8,009 nucleotides of DNA from Thermoplasmata archaeon (GCA_021797265.1 JAJZZZ010000064.1:1-8009), one strand, 5' to 3'; positions 1 through 6,030 are shown, counted from the stretch's first letter. Translations and numbers: made by a program. The notes: generated by a model from the sequence alone, not told the origin.

Positions 1-218
1 AACAGCAACTCCAAAACCCCTAAAACAACGGAAGGAGTTCTTGCCATTTCTGCCCGCCCTTCCTTAATGCGCGCATATACCAGGAAATAATTGAGCACCA
101 TGAAAATGAAAGGCAGAGCTATGAAGGGAAGGAACAATAGGCCGAAGAGGAATCCCAATACATCAAGTATTATTGCCACAAGGGCCAAAGTAGCCGCAGT
201 TTCAAGATTCTGGTTCAT
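1..218 (-). CDS. Small multi-spanning membrane protein, 5' part (C-terminus outside window)
   Basis: Reading the minus strand from the ATG at 218 gives an uninterrupted frame of 72 codons that runs off the left edge. It starts MNQNLETAATLAL. A long hydrophobic stretch (about residues 8-48) has a Gly/Pro-containing centre (GFLFGLLFLPF) and can form two membrane segments. A charged loop follows (ARIKEGRAEMAR, about 49-60), then the start of a third hydrophobic stretch (PSVVLGVLELL). The short charged loop between hydrophobic blocks suggests a small integral membrane protein of three or four helices. I do not recognise the family and assign no function. The start is supported by a TATA-like box about 24 nt upstream, which would make the mRNA leaderless. 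It is transcribed divergently from the HIT gene. Confidence 0.72.
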   Translation of the reverse strand, partial: MNQNLETAATLALVAIILDVLGFLFGLLFLPFIALPFIFMVLNYFLVYARIKEGRAEMARTPSVVLGVLELL

Positions 219-238
219 AAAATGATAACGATTTCGTC

Positions 239-245
239 ATATTTA
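239..245 (-). promoter_or_regulatory. TATA-like box of the left-end membrane protein gene
   Basis: On the minus strand this reads TAAATAT. Its centre lies about 24 nt before the ATG at 218, the usual distance from an archaeal TATA box to the transcription start, so the mRNA would be leaderless. No Shine-Dalgarno-like sequence precedes this ATG, which agrees. Confidence 0.5.
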
Positions 246-305
246 CATTTTGATATTTGCATTTGTCTTTGCAATTCTGTCAAAATTCCTACCACGGCAA
301 AAATG

Positions 306-313
306 TTATATTA
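306..313 (+). promoter_or_regulatory. TATA-like box of the HIT gene
   Basis: The sequence TTATATTA is centred about 23 nt before the ATG at 332, consistent with leaderless transcription. With the minus-strand box at 239-245 it makes a divergent promoter pair in a 113-bp gap. Confidence 0.55.
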
Positions 314-331
314 TGTAGTTGTTGAGCTTTC

Positions 332-766
332 ATGGATACAAATTGTTCCATCTGTGATGGGACTGCAGATGCAACTTTTTCAAGGAAGGAACTCTGGAGA
401 AATGACAGATGGAGGCTTACATTCAGTACTTACAAGGATGTCTTCGGTTTCTGTTATCTGGAGCCTCTCAGGCACATAAGATACATTACGGAACTGGATG
501 GCATTGAGGCAGATGAGTTCGGGACTGTTCTTTCGCACATCACATCTGCACTGAAAGCAGCTACCGGGGCAAGACTGGTTTACGTTTACATATATGGTGA
601 CCATATCCCCCATCTTCATGTCCATCTTGCTCCGCATACCTATGGAGACCCCTTTGCAGATGATGTAATCAGGAGCGGAGTGAAACTGGGTGACGAGCAT
701 GTCGGGGAAGAAGTGGAAAAGGGGTTTGTCAGATCGGTGAGGAACTTTCTGCTGAGTTCAATTTGA
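332..766 (+). CDS. HIT-family nucleotide hydrolase/transferase-like protein
   Basis: A 144-residue protein with the histidine-triad signature near its C-terminal half: H94-L-H96-V-H98-L-A in HIPHLHVHLAPH. In this superfamily the middle histidine (here H96) is the nucleophile that attacks the alpha-phosphate of a nucleotide ester. The N-terminus has a CxxC pair (C5, C8), as in zinc-binding HIT proteins and galactose-1-phosphate uridylyltransferase relatives. Length is normal for a stand-alone cytosolic HIT protein. The substrate cannot be read from the sequence; dinucleoside polyphosphates or nucleoside phosphoramidates are typical for the superfamily. The ATG start sits about 23 nt after a TATA-like box and has no Shine-Dalgarno sequence, so leaderless translation is likely. 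The MOSC gene follows but has its own promoter-like box, so an operon is not required. Family call firm, specific function unknown. Confidence 0.85.
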   Translation: MDTNCSICDGTADATFSRKELWRNDRWRLTFSTYKDVFGFCYLEPLRHIRYITELDGIEADEFGTVLSHITSALKAATGARLVYVYIYGDHIPHLHVHLAPHTYGDPFADDVIRSGVKLGDEHVGEEVEKGFVRSVRNFLLSSI

Positions 767-789
767 ACTGGCAAACCAACATTCAAGAA

Positions 790-799
790 TTTAATATAC
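790..799 (+). promoter_or_regulatory. TATA-like box of the MOSC gene
   Basis: The sequence TTTAATATAC lies in the gap after the HIT gene. Its centre is about 26 nt before an in-frame ATG at 821 and about 62 nt before the ATG at 857 that has a GAGG ribosome-binding motif. Transcription probably starts near 820. Confidence 0.5.
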
Positions 800-847
800 G
801 CATTTACTTTGTATAGACTGATGGTCAGGTGCGTCAGGGTTGAAGGC

Positions 848-853
848 GAGGAG
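848..853 (+). promoter_or_regulatory. Ribosome-binding site favouring the start at 857
   Basis: GAGGAG lies just before the ATG at 857; GAGG ends 5 nt before it. This matches the core of an archaeal Shine-Dalgarno sequence. It supports 857 over the upstream in-frame ATG at 821, although 821 would suit a leaderless transcript. Confidence 0.45.
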
Positions 854-856
854 AGT

Positions 857-1408
857 ATGGCCGATTCCAGGATGAAGGTTATATCTGTCAGCAAAAGCCG
901 TGAACATAATTTTTCAAAGGAAGCCCAGTCTGAAATTGAACTTGTGAGGGGCATGGGAGTTGATGGGGATTCACACTCAGGCCGAACAGTGCAACACAGG
1001 TCCAGAGTTGCAGTTGACCCGGACCAGCCAAATCTTCGGCAAGTTCATCTTATTCATGAGGAACTTTTCATCGAACTGAAAGAGGACGGATTTGATATCA
1101 GGCCTGGTGAAATTGGGGAGAATATCACGACAAGAGGTATCGACCTGCTATCCCTTCCTGTGGGAACAATTCTCAAGCTTGGCGAGAAAGCCAGGGTGGA
1201 AATCACTGGATTGAGAAACCCCTGTACGCAACTCGACGTGTTCAGGAAGGGCCTTATGTCTGCGGTTCTTCAGAAGAAATCAGATGGCTCTGTCATTAGA
1301 AAGTCTGGAGTAATGGGGATTGTCTTGGAGGGTGGAAAAGTAAGGCCCGGAGACCTGATTCAGATAGTTTATCCGCCAGAACCTTACGAACCACTGGGCG
1401 TCGTTTGA
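857..1408 (+). CDS. MOSC-domain protein
   Basis: A 183-residue single-domain protein of the MOSC family (molybdenum cofactor sulfurase C-terminal domain). Visible landmarks from the 857 start are MKVISVS (6-12), a GMGVDGDSHSGR segment (32-43) typical of the family's N-terminal core, PGEIGENITTRGID (83-96), and GLRNPCTQ (118-125) with the conserved cysteine C123. A GVMGIVLEGGKVRPGDLI segment (151-168) follows. MOSC proteins carry sulfur on this cysteine and act in molybdenum-cofactor sulfuration or in reduction of N-hydroxylated compounds. Which applies here is not visible. The start at 857 is chosen from the GAGG motif and because MKVISVS is where family members usually begin. An in-frame ATG at 821 would add 12 residues and lies at leaderless distance from the TATA-like box. 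The gene converges on the small minus-strand gene at 1441. Confidence 0.88.
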   Translation: MADSRMKVISVSKSREHNFSKEAQSEIELVRGMGVDGDSHSGRTVQHRSRVAVDPDQPNLRQVHLIHEELFIELKEDGFDIRPGEIGENITTRGIDLLSLPVGTILKLGEKARVEITGLRNPCTQLDVFRKGLMSAVLQKKSDGSVIRKSGVMGIVLEGGKVRPGDLIQIVYPPEPYEPLGVV

Positions 1409-1426
1409 TTCCGCAATTGAGGTCTG

Positions 1427-1445
1427 CGTAACGTAAGCAGTTACG
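1427..1445. repeat. Inverted repeat between convergent genes
   Basis: Perfect 6-bp arms CGTAAC and GTTACG are separated by 7 nt. It lies 18 bp after the MOSC stop and overlaps the stop codon of the convergent small gene. It could form a hairpin at the 3' end of either transcript. There is no adjacent T-tract, so an intrinsic terminator is not demonstrated. Confidence 0.35.
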
Positions 1446-1626
1446 TCGCTTTCACGTGCAGCAGGAGGGAGATCAATTCTGATGCCTCCTTCCTTGTGAG
1501 CTCATTGGTATAGTCCTTCCCGCAGGCACTAAGAAAGTTCCTGACAGTTCTCCTGACCATTGGGCTGTTCTGCAATCTGGAAATGTAGTTTATCTGGCTC
1601 ATTGTGAGAATATCCTGAAATACCAT
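1441..1626 (-). CDS. Small protein (61 aa) with LTxxEASxLI motif
   Basis: A 61-residue basic, probably cytosolic protein. The N-terminal part (MSQINYISRLQNSP, about 9-22) and the C-terminal part (LTRKEASELISLLL, about 43-56) resemble the Q..YI..L and LT..EAS.LI..L pattern of small helical domains such as DUF3072-like proteins. These also occur appended to DNA- and recombination-related proteins. This likeness is from memory of the motif, not a search. Reality is supported by a good TATA-like box about 21 nt upstream of the ATG at 1626 on the correct strand, with no longer frame overlapping it. An internal ATG at 1602 (MSQINY) is an alternative start. Function unknown. Confidence 0.6.
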   Translation of the reverse strand: MVFQDILTMSQINYISRLQNSPMVRRTVRNFLSACGKDYTNELTRKEASELISLLLHVKAT

Positions 1627-1641
1627 GTTTGAAAAATGTAA

Positions 1642-1651
1642 CTTATATATC
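1642..1651 (-). promoter_or_regulatory. TATA-like box of the 61-residue gene
   Basis: On the minus strand this reads GATATATAAG, one of the best matches to an archaeal TATA box in the window. It is centred about 21 nt before the ATG at 1626. The spacing fits a leaderless or nearly leaderless transcript. Confidence 0.55.
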
Positions 1652-1667
1652 TCAAGTTTATGATTAA

Positions 1668-1700
1668 ACCAAAAAATGAGAAAATGAGTGGAAAATAGGT
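1668..1700 (-). terminator. T-rich terminator-like tract after the thermopsin gene
   Basis: Just beyond the stop codon at 1703 the minus strand runs through pyrimidine-rich sequence with T-tracts (ATTTTCC, CATTTTCTCATTTTTTGG). Archaeal RNA polymerase commonly terminates in such T-rich stretches without a hairpin. It separates the large gene from the small downstream gene in the same direction. Confidence 0.45.
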
Positions 1701-1702
1701 AT

Positions 1703-3751
1703 TTAGCGCCTTCTCACAATTACTGCCCCTATTCCTGCCACCGCAAGTAAGGCTGCGAGCCCTCCAAGCACCTCAAGGCCCTGCAGTTTTGATCTGGGTG
1801 CAGCGCTTTTAGTCAGGTTGATGGAAAGTGAAATATTTTGCCCATTTTTTAGCGATAGGTTCTTTGCATATGGGCTATAGCCAGAAAGCGTTACTTCGAT
1901 GCTGTAATTGCCCGGCTTCGCAAAGAATGAGAATGTTCCATTGTGAAGGGGGACAGAGTTCCCATTTATTGTAACACTGGCACCGGCAGGAAAGACAATT
2001 CCTTTAATTTCTGCATACTGGTAGAACAATACAGTATCCGTGAGGTTGCTGCCTTTCACCGTAAGGGCATAGCTATAATTTAGCGTGTAATAGTCAGTGA
2101 GATTGTGTACAGTGAAATCATAAGTTCCATTTATCCGCATAGTTGTAATTGATCCATTTGTGGAATTATATGATATATTCCCCAGTGTGACAGACCAATT
2201 AGTACCGGGTGGCAATGAACTCTCCCTGAAGGTAATGTTATAAAGCACAGGAGAAAATCCTACGTAAACAGCCAAACTGGAACCGGAAACAGTAAATGAG
2301 CCATTTGTCAGGTTTGGCAAGAAACTGGAGTCATCCCTGGTTATATTGAAGTAATATGTGCCATTGGGCAGGTAGAAACTTATATTGTGCGAAACAGAAG
2401 AGTGGGAATTATGAGATAGGTTTGTCCACCACATTGTACCTGATGGAAGCCCGTTTTCATTTACAGTTACAAGATATTCGTTGGCATGAAGGACCAGATT
2501 CTGTCCGCCGGCAATGTTTGCTGCTGTACTGTAATAAAGCAGGCCGTCGGTGTATAGTTTCACGGAATAGTTTCCCGGCCACAGTGTGAGGTTTACCTTA
2601 CTCCCGGTAAATGAAGTATTGTGGCCATTTATAGAAATAGTGCCACCATTGATTGGCGCAAACATTTCCAAGGACGAAACCATGCTGGAACTGTACACTT
2701 GCCCAAGATTCCCCGCACCACTGGTTATTTTCTCGAAGAGGCTGCCGTTTGCGCTGTAATAGAATCCTGCAGAAACAACATTGTTCATGGCCTCTGCTGT
2801 GTCTGACCCAAAATTATAGGCATTGGATATTTCCTGGTAATTGTTTCCGTTCCAGTACTGCAATTGGAGCGAAACGTTCGATGAAAGGTCTGTGCTGTAG
2901 GAACCGCCTCCTGGTCCACCTAATATGAGTTCTGCATCATAGAATCGGCCAGAAGGGTTGTAGTTGTAGCCATCCACCACAAATCCAGAATCGTAGCTAT
3001 TGTTTCCCGCAAAAGTGAAATTTACATTATCGTAGGTCTGCCATGCATATCCATCATTGTACTGGAAGGAAAGTTCTGGAACTCCAGTTTTGTTCACTGT
3101 GCTGTTCATCCTAAGCTGAATGGTGGACGGGATCTTTATGCTCCCGAAGGAACCCGGGAGGCTGGCATTTGCAAGGTCGTAGTAGAATTGAGTCATGCTG
3201 GCATTAGCAACAGTTCCATTTCCTGCCAGCGTGCTGTTATGAATGTTGGCCGATCCAGAACTCATGTTCCAGATGTTGTCTATGATATAGATATCATGAG
3301 TTGTAGTGTTGAAAGTGAGAACATCCTGCACCCAGTATACGAATGTAGTTCCCGCGTTCTGTAATTTAAAGTTGATGTTAAGCTGAAACGATAGTGAAGT
3401 GCTTTGGGTTGTATTGTTCACAACAGAAATAGATCCAATGTTTATCTTTCCCAGAAAAGATGTTGTATTGTACATATACGGGGTATTGCCCGGTCCAATT
3501 CCAAAATCAGCTATTCCCATGGGTGCGGGTTCTGAACTGTAAAGGCTATTCGGGTTCACTGCCCCTAAGGCAGCATTCACAGGCTGGTGACTGTGTGGCA
3601 TCATTACTGGAGAATTATTTTCACTGCTGTTAGAACTTGGTTGATTTGCACCAGAAGCAATGGTGAAGAGAGATGTGACCATAAGAAAGACAATTAAGAT
3701 GGAAAATGCAAGTTTCCTAAGCTGCATCGACGATTTGGGCTTCATCTTCAT
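1703..3751 (-). CDS. Thermopsin-family (A5) secreted, membrane-anchored acid protease-like protein
   Basis: 682 residues from the ATG at 3751. A basic N-terminus (KMKPK...LRK) and hydrophobic core (LAFSILIVFLMVTSLF) form a signal peptide ending near residue 35. The thermopsin-like region follows (about 75-330), with SEPAPMGIADFGIG, FVYWVQDVLTF, IIDNIWNMSS and VVDGYNYNPSGRFYDAELIL, all typical of archaeal thermopsins (peptidase family A5). After it come a PEGA-like segment (about 365-425), two tandem modules of about 77 residues beginning near NGLPSGTMW and SSLPPGTNW, and a second PEGA-like segment (about 583-648). The C-terminus is a transmembrane helix closed by VRRR. About forty N-x-S/T sequons suggest dense N-glycosylation. 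Inference: a protease acting at the outer surface in acid, feeding peptide uptake. Whether it is an active enzyme or a degenerate surface relative is not settled by inspection. A GTG at 3757 is possible, but the ATG sits 27 nt from the TATA-like box. Confidence 0.88.
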   Translation of the reverse strand: MKMKPKSSMQLRKLAFSILIVFLMVTSLFTIASGANQPSSNSSENNSPVMMPHSHQPVNAALGAVNPNSLYSSEPAPMGIADFGIGPGNTPYMYNTTSFLGKINIGSISVVNNTTQSTSLSFQLNINFKLQNAGTTFVYWVQDVLTFNTTTHDIYIIDNIWNMSSGSANIHNSTLAGNGTVANASMTQFYYDLANASLPGSFGSIKIPSTIQLRMNSTVNKTGVPELSFQYNDGYAWQTYDNVNFTFAGNNSYDSGFVVDGYNYNPSGRFYDAELILGGPGGGSYSTDLSSNVSLQLQYWNGNNYQEISNAYNFGSDTAEAMNNVVSAGFYYSANGSLFEKITSGAGNLGQVYSSSMVSSLEMFAPINGGTISINGHNTSFTGSKVNLTLWPGNYSVKLYTDGLLYYSTAANIAGGQNLVLHANEYLVTVNENGLPSGTMWWTNLSHNSHSSVSHNISFYLPNGTYYFNITRDDSSFLPNLTNGSFTVSGSSLAVYVGFSPVLYNITFRESSLPPGTNWSVTLGNISYNSTNGSITTMRINGTYDFTVHNLTDYYTLNYSYALTVKGSNLTDTVLFYQYAEIKGIVFPAGASVTINGNSVPLHNGTFSFFAKPGNYSIEVTLSGYSPYAKNLSLKNGQNISLSINLTKSAAPRSKLQGLEVLGGLAALLAVAGIGAVIVRRR

Positions 3752-3771
3752 GACCACGCACCGAACAGCAC

Positions 3772-3783
3772 TATTTTATTTTT
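3772..3783 (-). promoter_or_regulatory. TATA-like box of the thermopsin gene
   Basis: On the minus strand this reads AAAAATAAAATA. Its centre is about 27 nt before the ATG at 3751, so transcription should begin at or next to that ATG. This decides the ATG over the GTG six bases upstream. Confidence 0.6.
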
Positions 3784-3823
3784 GCCTATGGGTGAGTTAC
3801 CGCAGGAAGCACGAACTGTCACA

Positions 3824-3837
3824 GTGCGGATTCGCAC
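3824..3837. promoter_or_regulatory. Palindrome between the divergent thermopsin and mtn promoters
   Basis: GTGCG-GATT-CGCAC is a perfect 5-bp inverted repeat around a 4-nt centre, with partial matches outside it. It lies between the two TATA-like boxes (3772-3783 minus, 3852-3860 plus), upstream of both. That position suits an operator or activator site shared by the two transcription units. No regulator is identified in the window. Confidence 0.35.
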
Positions 3838-3851
3838 AATGTTGAAATAGG

Positions 3852-3860
3852 AAAAATAAA
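3852..3860 (+). promoter_or_regulatory. TATA-like box of the mtn operon
   Basis: AAAAATAAA is the strongest A/T-rich promoter-like element before mtnB. It predicts a transcription start near 3882 and a leader of about 37 nt before the ATG at 3919. A weaker TATA-like stretch (GTATAATT, 3908-3915) lies too close to 3919 but at leaderless distance from an in-frame TTG at 3934. Three near-tandem TTCAA copies (3861-3876) follow the main box. Confidence 0.45.
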
Positions 3861-3895
3861 TTCAATTCAAATTCAAGAGCCTTGAGGGCAAGCAA

Positions 3896-3958
3896 GATGC
3901 AGCTTTCGTATAATTGGCATGGAGGAATATTGGTTGGAATTTTACTTCAATTTAAATG
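3896..3958 (+). CDS. Possible 20-codon leader ORF overlapping the mtnB start
   Basis: ATG at 3896 opens a 20-codon frame (MQLSYNWHGG...) ending at TGA 3956-3958, in a different frame from mtnB and overlapping its beginning. It has a GAGG motif at 3884-3887, 8 nt before its ATG, whereas the mtnB ATG at 3919 has none. It could be a leader peptide that couples or attenuates mtnB translation, or chance. No homology is claimed. Confidence 0.2.
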
Positions 3959-4581
3959 AAGCACTGAAGAGGGACTTTGAGAGTATTTCTGTCGAACTAT
4001 CCAGGATAGGGGCTGGCTTTTATTCCCGTGGATGGGTCATGGGCACAAGCGGCAACCTTAGCGCATTGGTTTCTGAAGATCCGTTGCTACTCGCAATTAC
4101 TGGGAGCGGATTGGACAAGGGCAATCTTCAATATGATCAGATAATCCTAATTGACAGGGAAGCCAATGTTCTTCACGGAAAGTACGAGCCTTCTGCTGAA
4201 ACAGCCCTCCACATCACTTTGGTAAATGAAACCGCGTGCCGGGCTGTCTTTCACACACATTCACTTTGGTCGACTGTACTATCGAAGATTCACGAAAAGA
4301 ATGGCGGCTTGTGGATCGAGGGCTTTGAGATGCTAAAGTCTCTAGATGGAGTAAAAACACATGAACACAGGGAGTGGATACCTATCCTGCGGAATTCCCA
4401 GGACATGGGTGCGCTTTCTCAAGAGTTGAAGGAGATATTACGGGATCACCCGGGAACCCATGGTTTTATGTTAAGTGGTCATGGCTTATATGCGTGGGGA
4501 AAATCTTTACAGGAAGCCAAGAGGCACGTGGAAGGCCTTGAATTTTTACTGGAAGTTCGTGGCCGGATGGAGTCCCCCTAA
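3919..4581 (+). CDS. mtnB: Methylthioribulose-1-phosphate dehydratase
   Basis: A 220-residue class II aldolase/adducin-fold protein. MtnB converts 5-methylthioribulose-1-phosphate to 2,3-diketo-5-methylthiopentyl-1-phosphate in methionine salvage, in the cytosol. Visible landmarks are RGWVMGTSGNLS (37-48), ITGSGLDKG (60-68), YEPSAETALH (89-98), the metal-binding pair in VFHTHS (H112, H114), a candidate catalytic acid in GFEMLK (E137), and LSGHGLYAWG (185-194) with the third metal ligand H188. The C-terminal helix EAKRHVEGLEFL closes the fold. Length fits single-domain MtnB. Following mtnD and mtnC make this call much firmer than the fold alone, since fuculose-phosphate aldolases share the same fold. 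First gene of the probable operon; 43 bp separate its stop from mtnD. The start is uncertain: ATG 3919 has no ribosome-binding site, and TTG 3934 is an alternative. Confidence 0.9.
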   Translation: MEEYWLEFYFNLNEALKRDFESISVELSRIGAGFYSRGWVMGTSGNLSALVSEDPLLLAITGSGLDKGNLQYDQIILIDREANVLHGKYEPSAETALHITLVNETACRAVFHTHSLWSTVLSKIHEKNGGLWIEGFEMLKSLDGVKTHEHREWIPILRNSQDMGALSQELKEILRDHPGTHGFMLSGHGLYAWGKSLQEAKRHVEGLEFLLEVRGRMESP

Positions 4582-4612
4582 TTCAGGATAAGGTTGGCAA
4601 TATAGTAAAAAA

Positions 4613-4618
4613 GAGGTG
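4613..4618 (+). promoter_or_regulatory. Ribosome-binding site deciding the mtnD start
   Basis: GAGGTG lies 6 nt before the ATG at 4625 and is a near-complete archaeal Shine-Dalgarno core. An upstream in-frame GTG at 4616 falls inside this motif and is therefore unlikely to be the start. Confidence 0.6.
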
Positions 4619-4624
4619 GAAAAC

Positions 4625-5176
4625 ATGGTAGTGGTAAGCATCCCAGATAAGGGAATCAAGATTGAAAATCCAGATGAAGCAGAAAAATACCTTTCCAATA
4701 TAGGAATTACCTATGAAAGATGGCAGACGAACTATCCTGTAGATGAAACATCAACTCAGGAGGAAATACTGGCTGCCTATGGCAAGGAAATTGAGGATCT
4801 GAAACAAAGTGGCGGATACACAACAGCTGATGTGATCAACATCAACGGGAATACCCCGGGCCTTGATGAAATGCTGAATAAATTCAATAAAGAACACTGG
4901 CACAGCGAAGACGAAGTCAGGTACACCATTTCTGGCAGGGGCATTTTTCATATTCACCCAGCAGACTCCCCGGTTGTTGCTGTTGAGGTTTCCCGGGGTG
5001 ACCTTCTAAGGGTACCAAAAGGGACCAAACACTGGTTTGACCTTTGTGAGGACAGAAACATAAAGGCAATCAGGCTTTTCCAGGACAAATCGGGATGGAC
5101 CCCCTATTATGTTCCTGAAGGAGTTGACAGGGAATATCAGCCCATGTGCTTCGGACCTGCCTATATTCGGCACTGA
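4625..5176 (+). CDS. mtnD: Acireductone dioxygenase (ARD)
   Basis: A 183-residue cupin of the ARD family. It oxidises 1,2-dihydroxy-3-keto-5-methylthiopentene with O2. The iron form gives formate plus 2-keto-4-methylthiobutyrate (the methionine precursor); the nickel form gives an off-pathway product. The full metal-binding set is present: H91-x-H93-x3-E97 in EHWHSEDEVRY, and H136 in VPKGTKHWFD, matching the 2-His/Glu/His pattern of characterised ARDs. The cupin strand SGRGIFHIH follows the first motif. The C-terminal DKSGWTPYYV segment is also family-typical. Length is close to the usual 180 or so. The start is chosen from the GAGGTG motif. It is the middle gene of mtnB-D-C, and mtnC begins 10 bp after its stop, so co-transcription is likely. 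Sequence alone does not say which metal is bound in vivo. Confidence 0.94.
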   Translation: MVVVSIPDKGIKIENPDEAEKYLSNIGITYERWQTNYPVDETSTQEEILAAYGKEIEDLKQSGGYTTADVININGNTPGLDEMLNKFNKEHWHSEDEVRYTISGRGIFHIHPADSPVVAVEVSRGDLLRVPKGTKHWFDLCEDRNIKAIRLFQDKSGWTPYYVPEGVDREYQPMCFGPAYIRH

Positions 5177-5186
5177 ATGAATATCT

Positions 5187-5933
5187 ATGCCCATGAAAGC
5201 TGAATTTGCAGATATTAGTGCAGTACTGTTTGACATAGAAGGGACAACCACACCTTTGGAATTTGTCCACAGGACATTATTTTCATATGCAAGGGAAAAA
5301 GTGGAGGTATTCCTGAAGGAAAATTCTGCCAGGAACCAGGTGGCAGATTTGATAGATATGTTGGAGAAATCCTACAAAGACAACTCTGCCATTGGAAAAT
5401 TGCCCCAGAACTGGTCCAGTACGGATATTTCCCAGAGAGTGGGTTCTGCAGCGAAATATGTCAAGTGGCTTATCAGTGTCGACAGCAAGGATCCGGCACT
5501 GAAGGAACTGCAGGGGCTAATTTGGGAAGAGGGTTACAGGAATGGCCAGCTGCATGGAGAAGTATATCCGGATGTTCCAGAAGTTATGGAAAGGTTGAAT
5601 CGCGACGGGATCAGGATGGCCATATACTCATCAGGGAGTGCCCTGGCCCAAAGATTAATTTTCGCTTCTACGAACTACGGTGATCTGACGAAGTACCTGT
5701 CTGGATTCTTTGATACATCAGTCGGCCCGAAGAGGGATGCAAAGAGTTATGCAAACATTGCCGGTCTCCTGAAAATTCCAAGTGGTAAAATACTATTCCT
5801 TTCTGACATAATAGAAGAGATTACCGCTGCGAGGACATCTGGACTCAAGGCCGTCCAGGTTGTAAGGGAAGGGCACAACACTTCCAGGGATTCTTTCCAA
5901 CCGACAATTTCGAGCCTTCTTGAACTCTTTTAG
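5187..5933 (+). CDS. mtnC: 2,3-diketo-5-methylthiopentyl-1-phosphate enolase-phosphatase (E1)
   Basis: A 248-residue HAD-superfamily protein. MtnC enolises diketo-methylthiopentyl-1-phosphate and then removes the phosphate, producing the acireductone used by MtnD. HAD motifs are intact: motif I in LFDIEGTTTPL (nucleophile D16; E18 in place of the second Asp, as in E1 enzymes), motif II YSSGS (S148/S149), motif III VGPKRDAKSY (K182), and motif IV LFLSDIIEEITAAR (D207). The region between motifs I and II has the helical cap with the family's WEEGY.NGQLHGEVYPDV signature (about 113-130). Length is that of single-chain bacterial MtnC, not of a fusion. The start at 5187 is 10 bp after the mtnD stop; ATG 5193 (MKAEF) is an equally plausible start. 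Last gene of the cluster. Confidence 0.94.
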   Translation: MPMKAEFADISAVLFDIEGTTTPLEFVHRTLFSYAREKVEVFLKENSARNQVADLIDMLEKSYKDNSAIGKLPQNWSSTDISQRVGSAAKYVKWLISVDSKDPALKELQGLIWEEGYRNGQLHGEVYPDVPEVMERLNRDGIRMAIYSSGSALAQRLIFASTNYGDLTKYLSGFFDTSVGPKRDAKSYANIAGLLKIPSGKILFLSDIIEEITAARTSGLKAVQVVREGHNTSRDSFQPTISSLLELF

Positions 5934-5949
5934 TGTAATTGATGGACTG

Positions 5950-5970
5950 TACGATTCAAAATAAATCGTA
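5950..5970. repeat. Inverted repeat after mtnC
   Basis: Perfect 7-bp arms TACGATT and AATCGTA flank a 7-nt loop, beginning 16 bp after the mtnC stop. It is A/T-rich and could be a transcript-end hairpin or a protein-binding palindrome. No T-tract follows directly. Confidence 0.4.
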
Positions 5971-5982
5971 AGAACTTATGCA

Positions 5983-6000
5983 GGTTTTAACCGTAAAACC
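5983..6000. repeat. Second inverted repeat in the mtnC downstream gap
   Basis: Perfect 7-bp arms GGTTTTA and TAAAACC flank a 4-nt loop (ACCG), 12 bp after the previous hairpin. Two perfect stem-loops in one 116-bp gap suggest processing or termination of the mtn mRNA, or an operator for the next gene, whose TATA-like element begins 23 bp further on. Confidence 0.4.
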
Positions 6001-6023
6001 CATCTAATATGGTTCCAGCTCTC

Positions 6024-6030
6024 AATTTAT
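6024..6030 (+). promoter_or_regulatory. Possible TATA-like box of the secreted-protein gene
   Basis: AATTTAT is centred about 23 nt before the TTG at 6050, the leaderless distance seen for other genes here. It is a weak match but favours the TTG start over ATG 6080. Confidence 0.35.

Noticed and set aside
222..479. Plus-strand 85-codon frame overlapping the start of the HIT gene
   Set aside because: It overlaps the HIT frame and the divergent promoters and has no recognisable domain; the HIT frame carries the conserved motif.
380..954. Minus-strand open frames across the HIT and MOSC genes
   Set aside because: They lie opposite genes with clear family motifs, have no promoter-like element or motif of their own, and have shadow-type composition.
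2356..2928. Plus-strand open frames inside the thermopsin gene
   Set aside because: They are antisense to a continuous 682-residue protein with signal peptide and membrane anchor, and their sequences show no domain or compositional sense.
5006..5270. Minus-strand frames over the mtnD/mtnC junction
   Set aside because: They overlap conserved coding sequence of two well-recognised enzymes and have no start signal.
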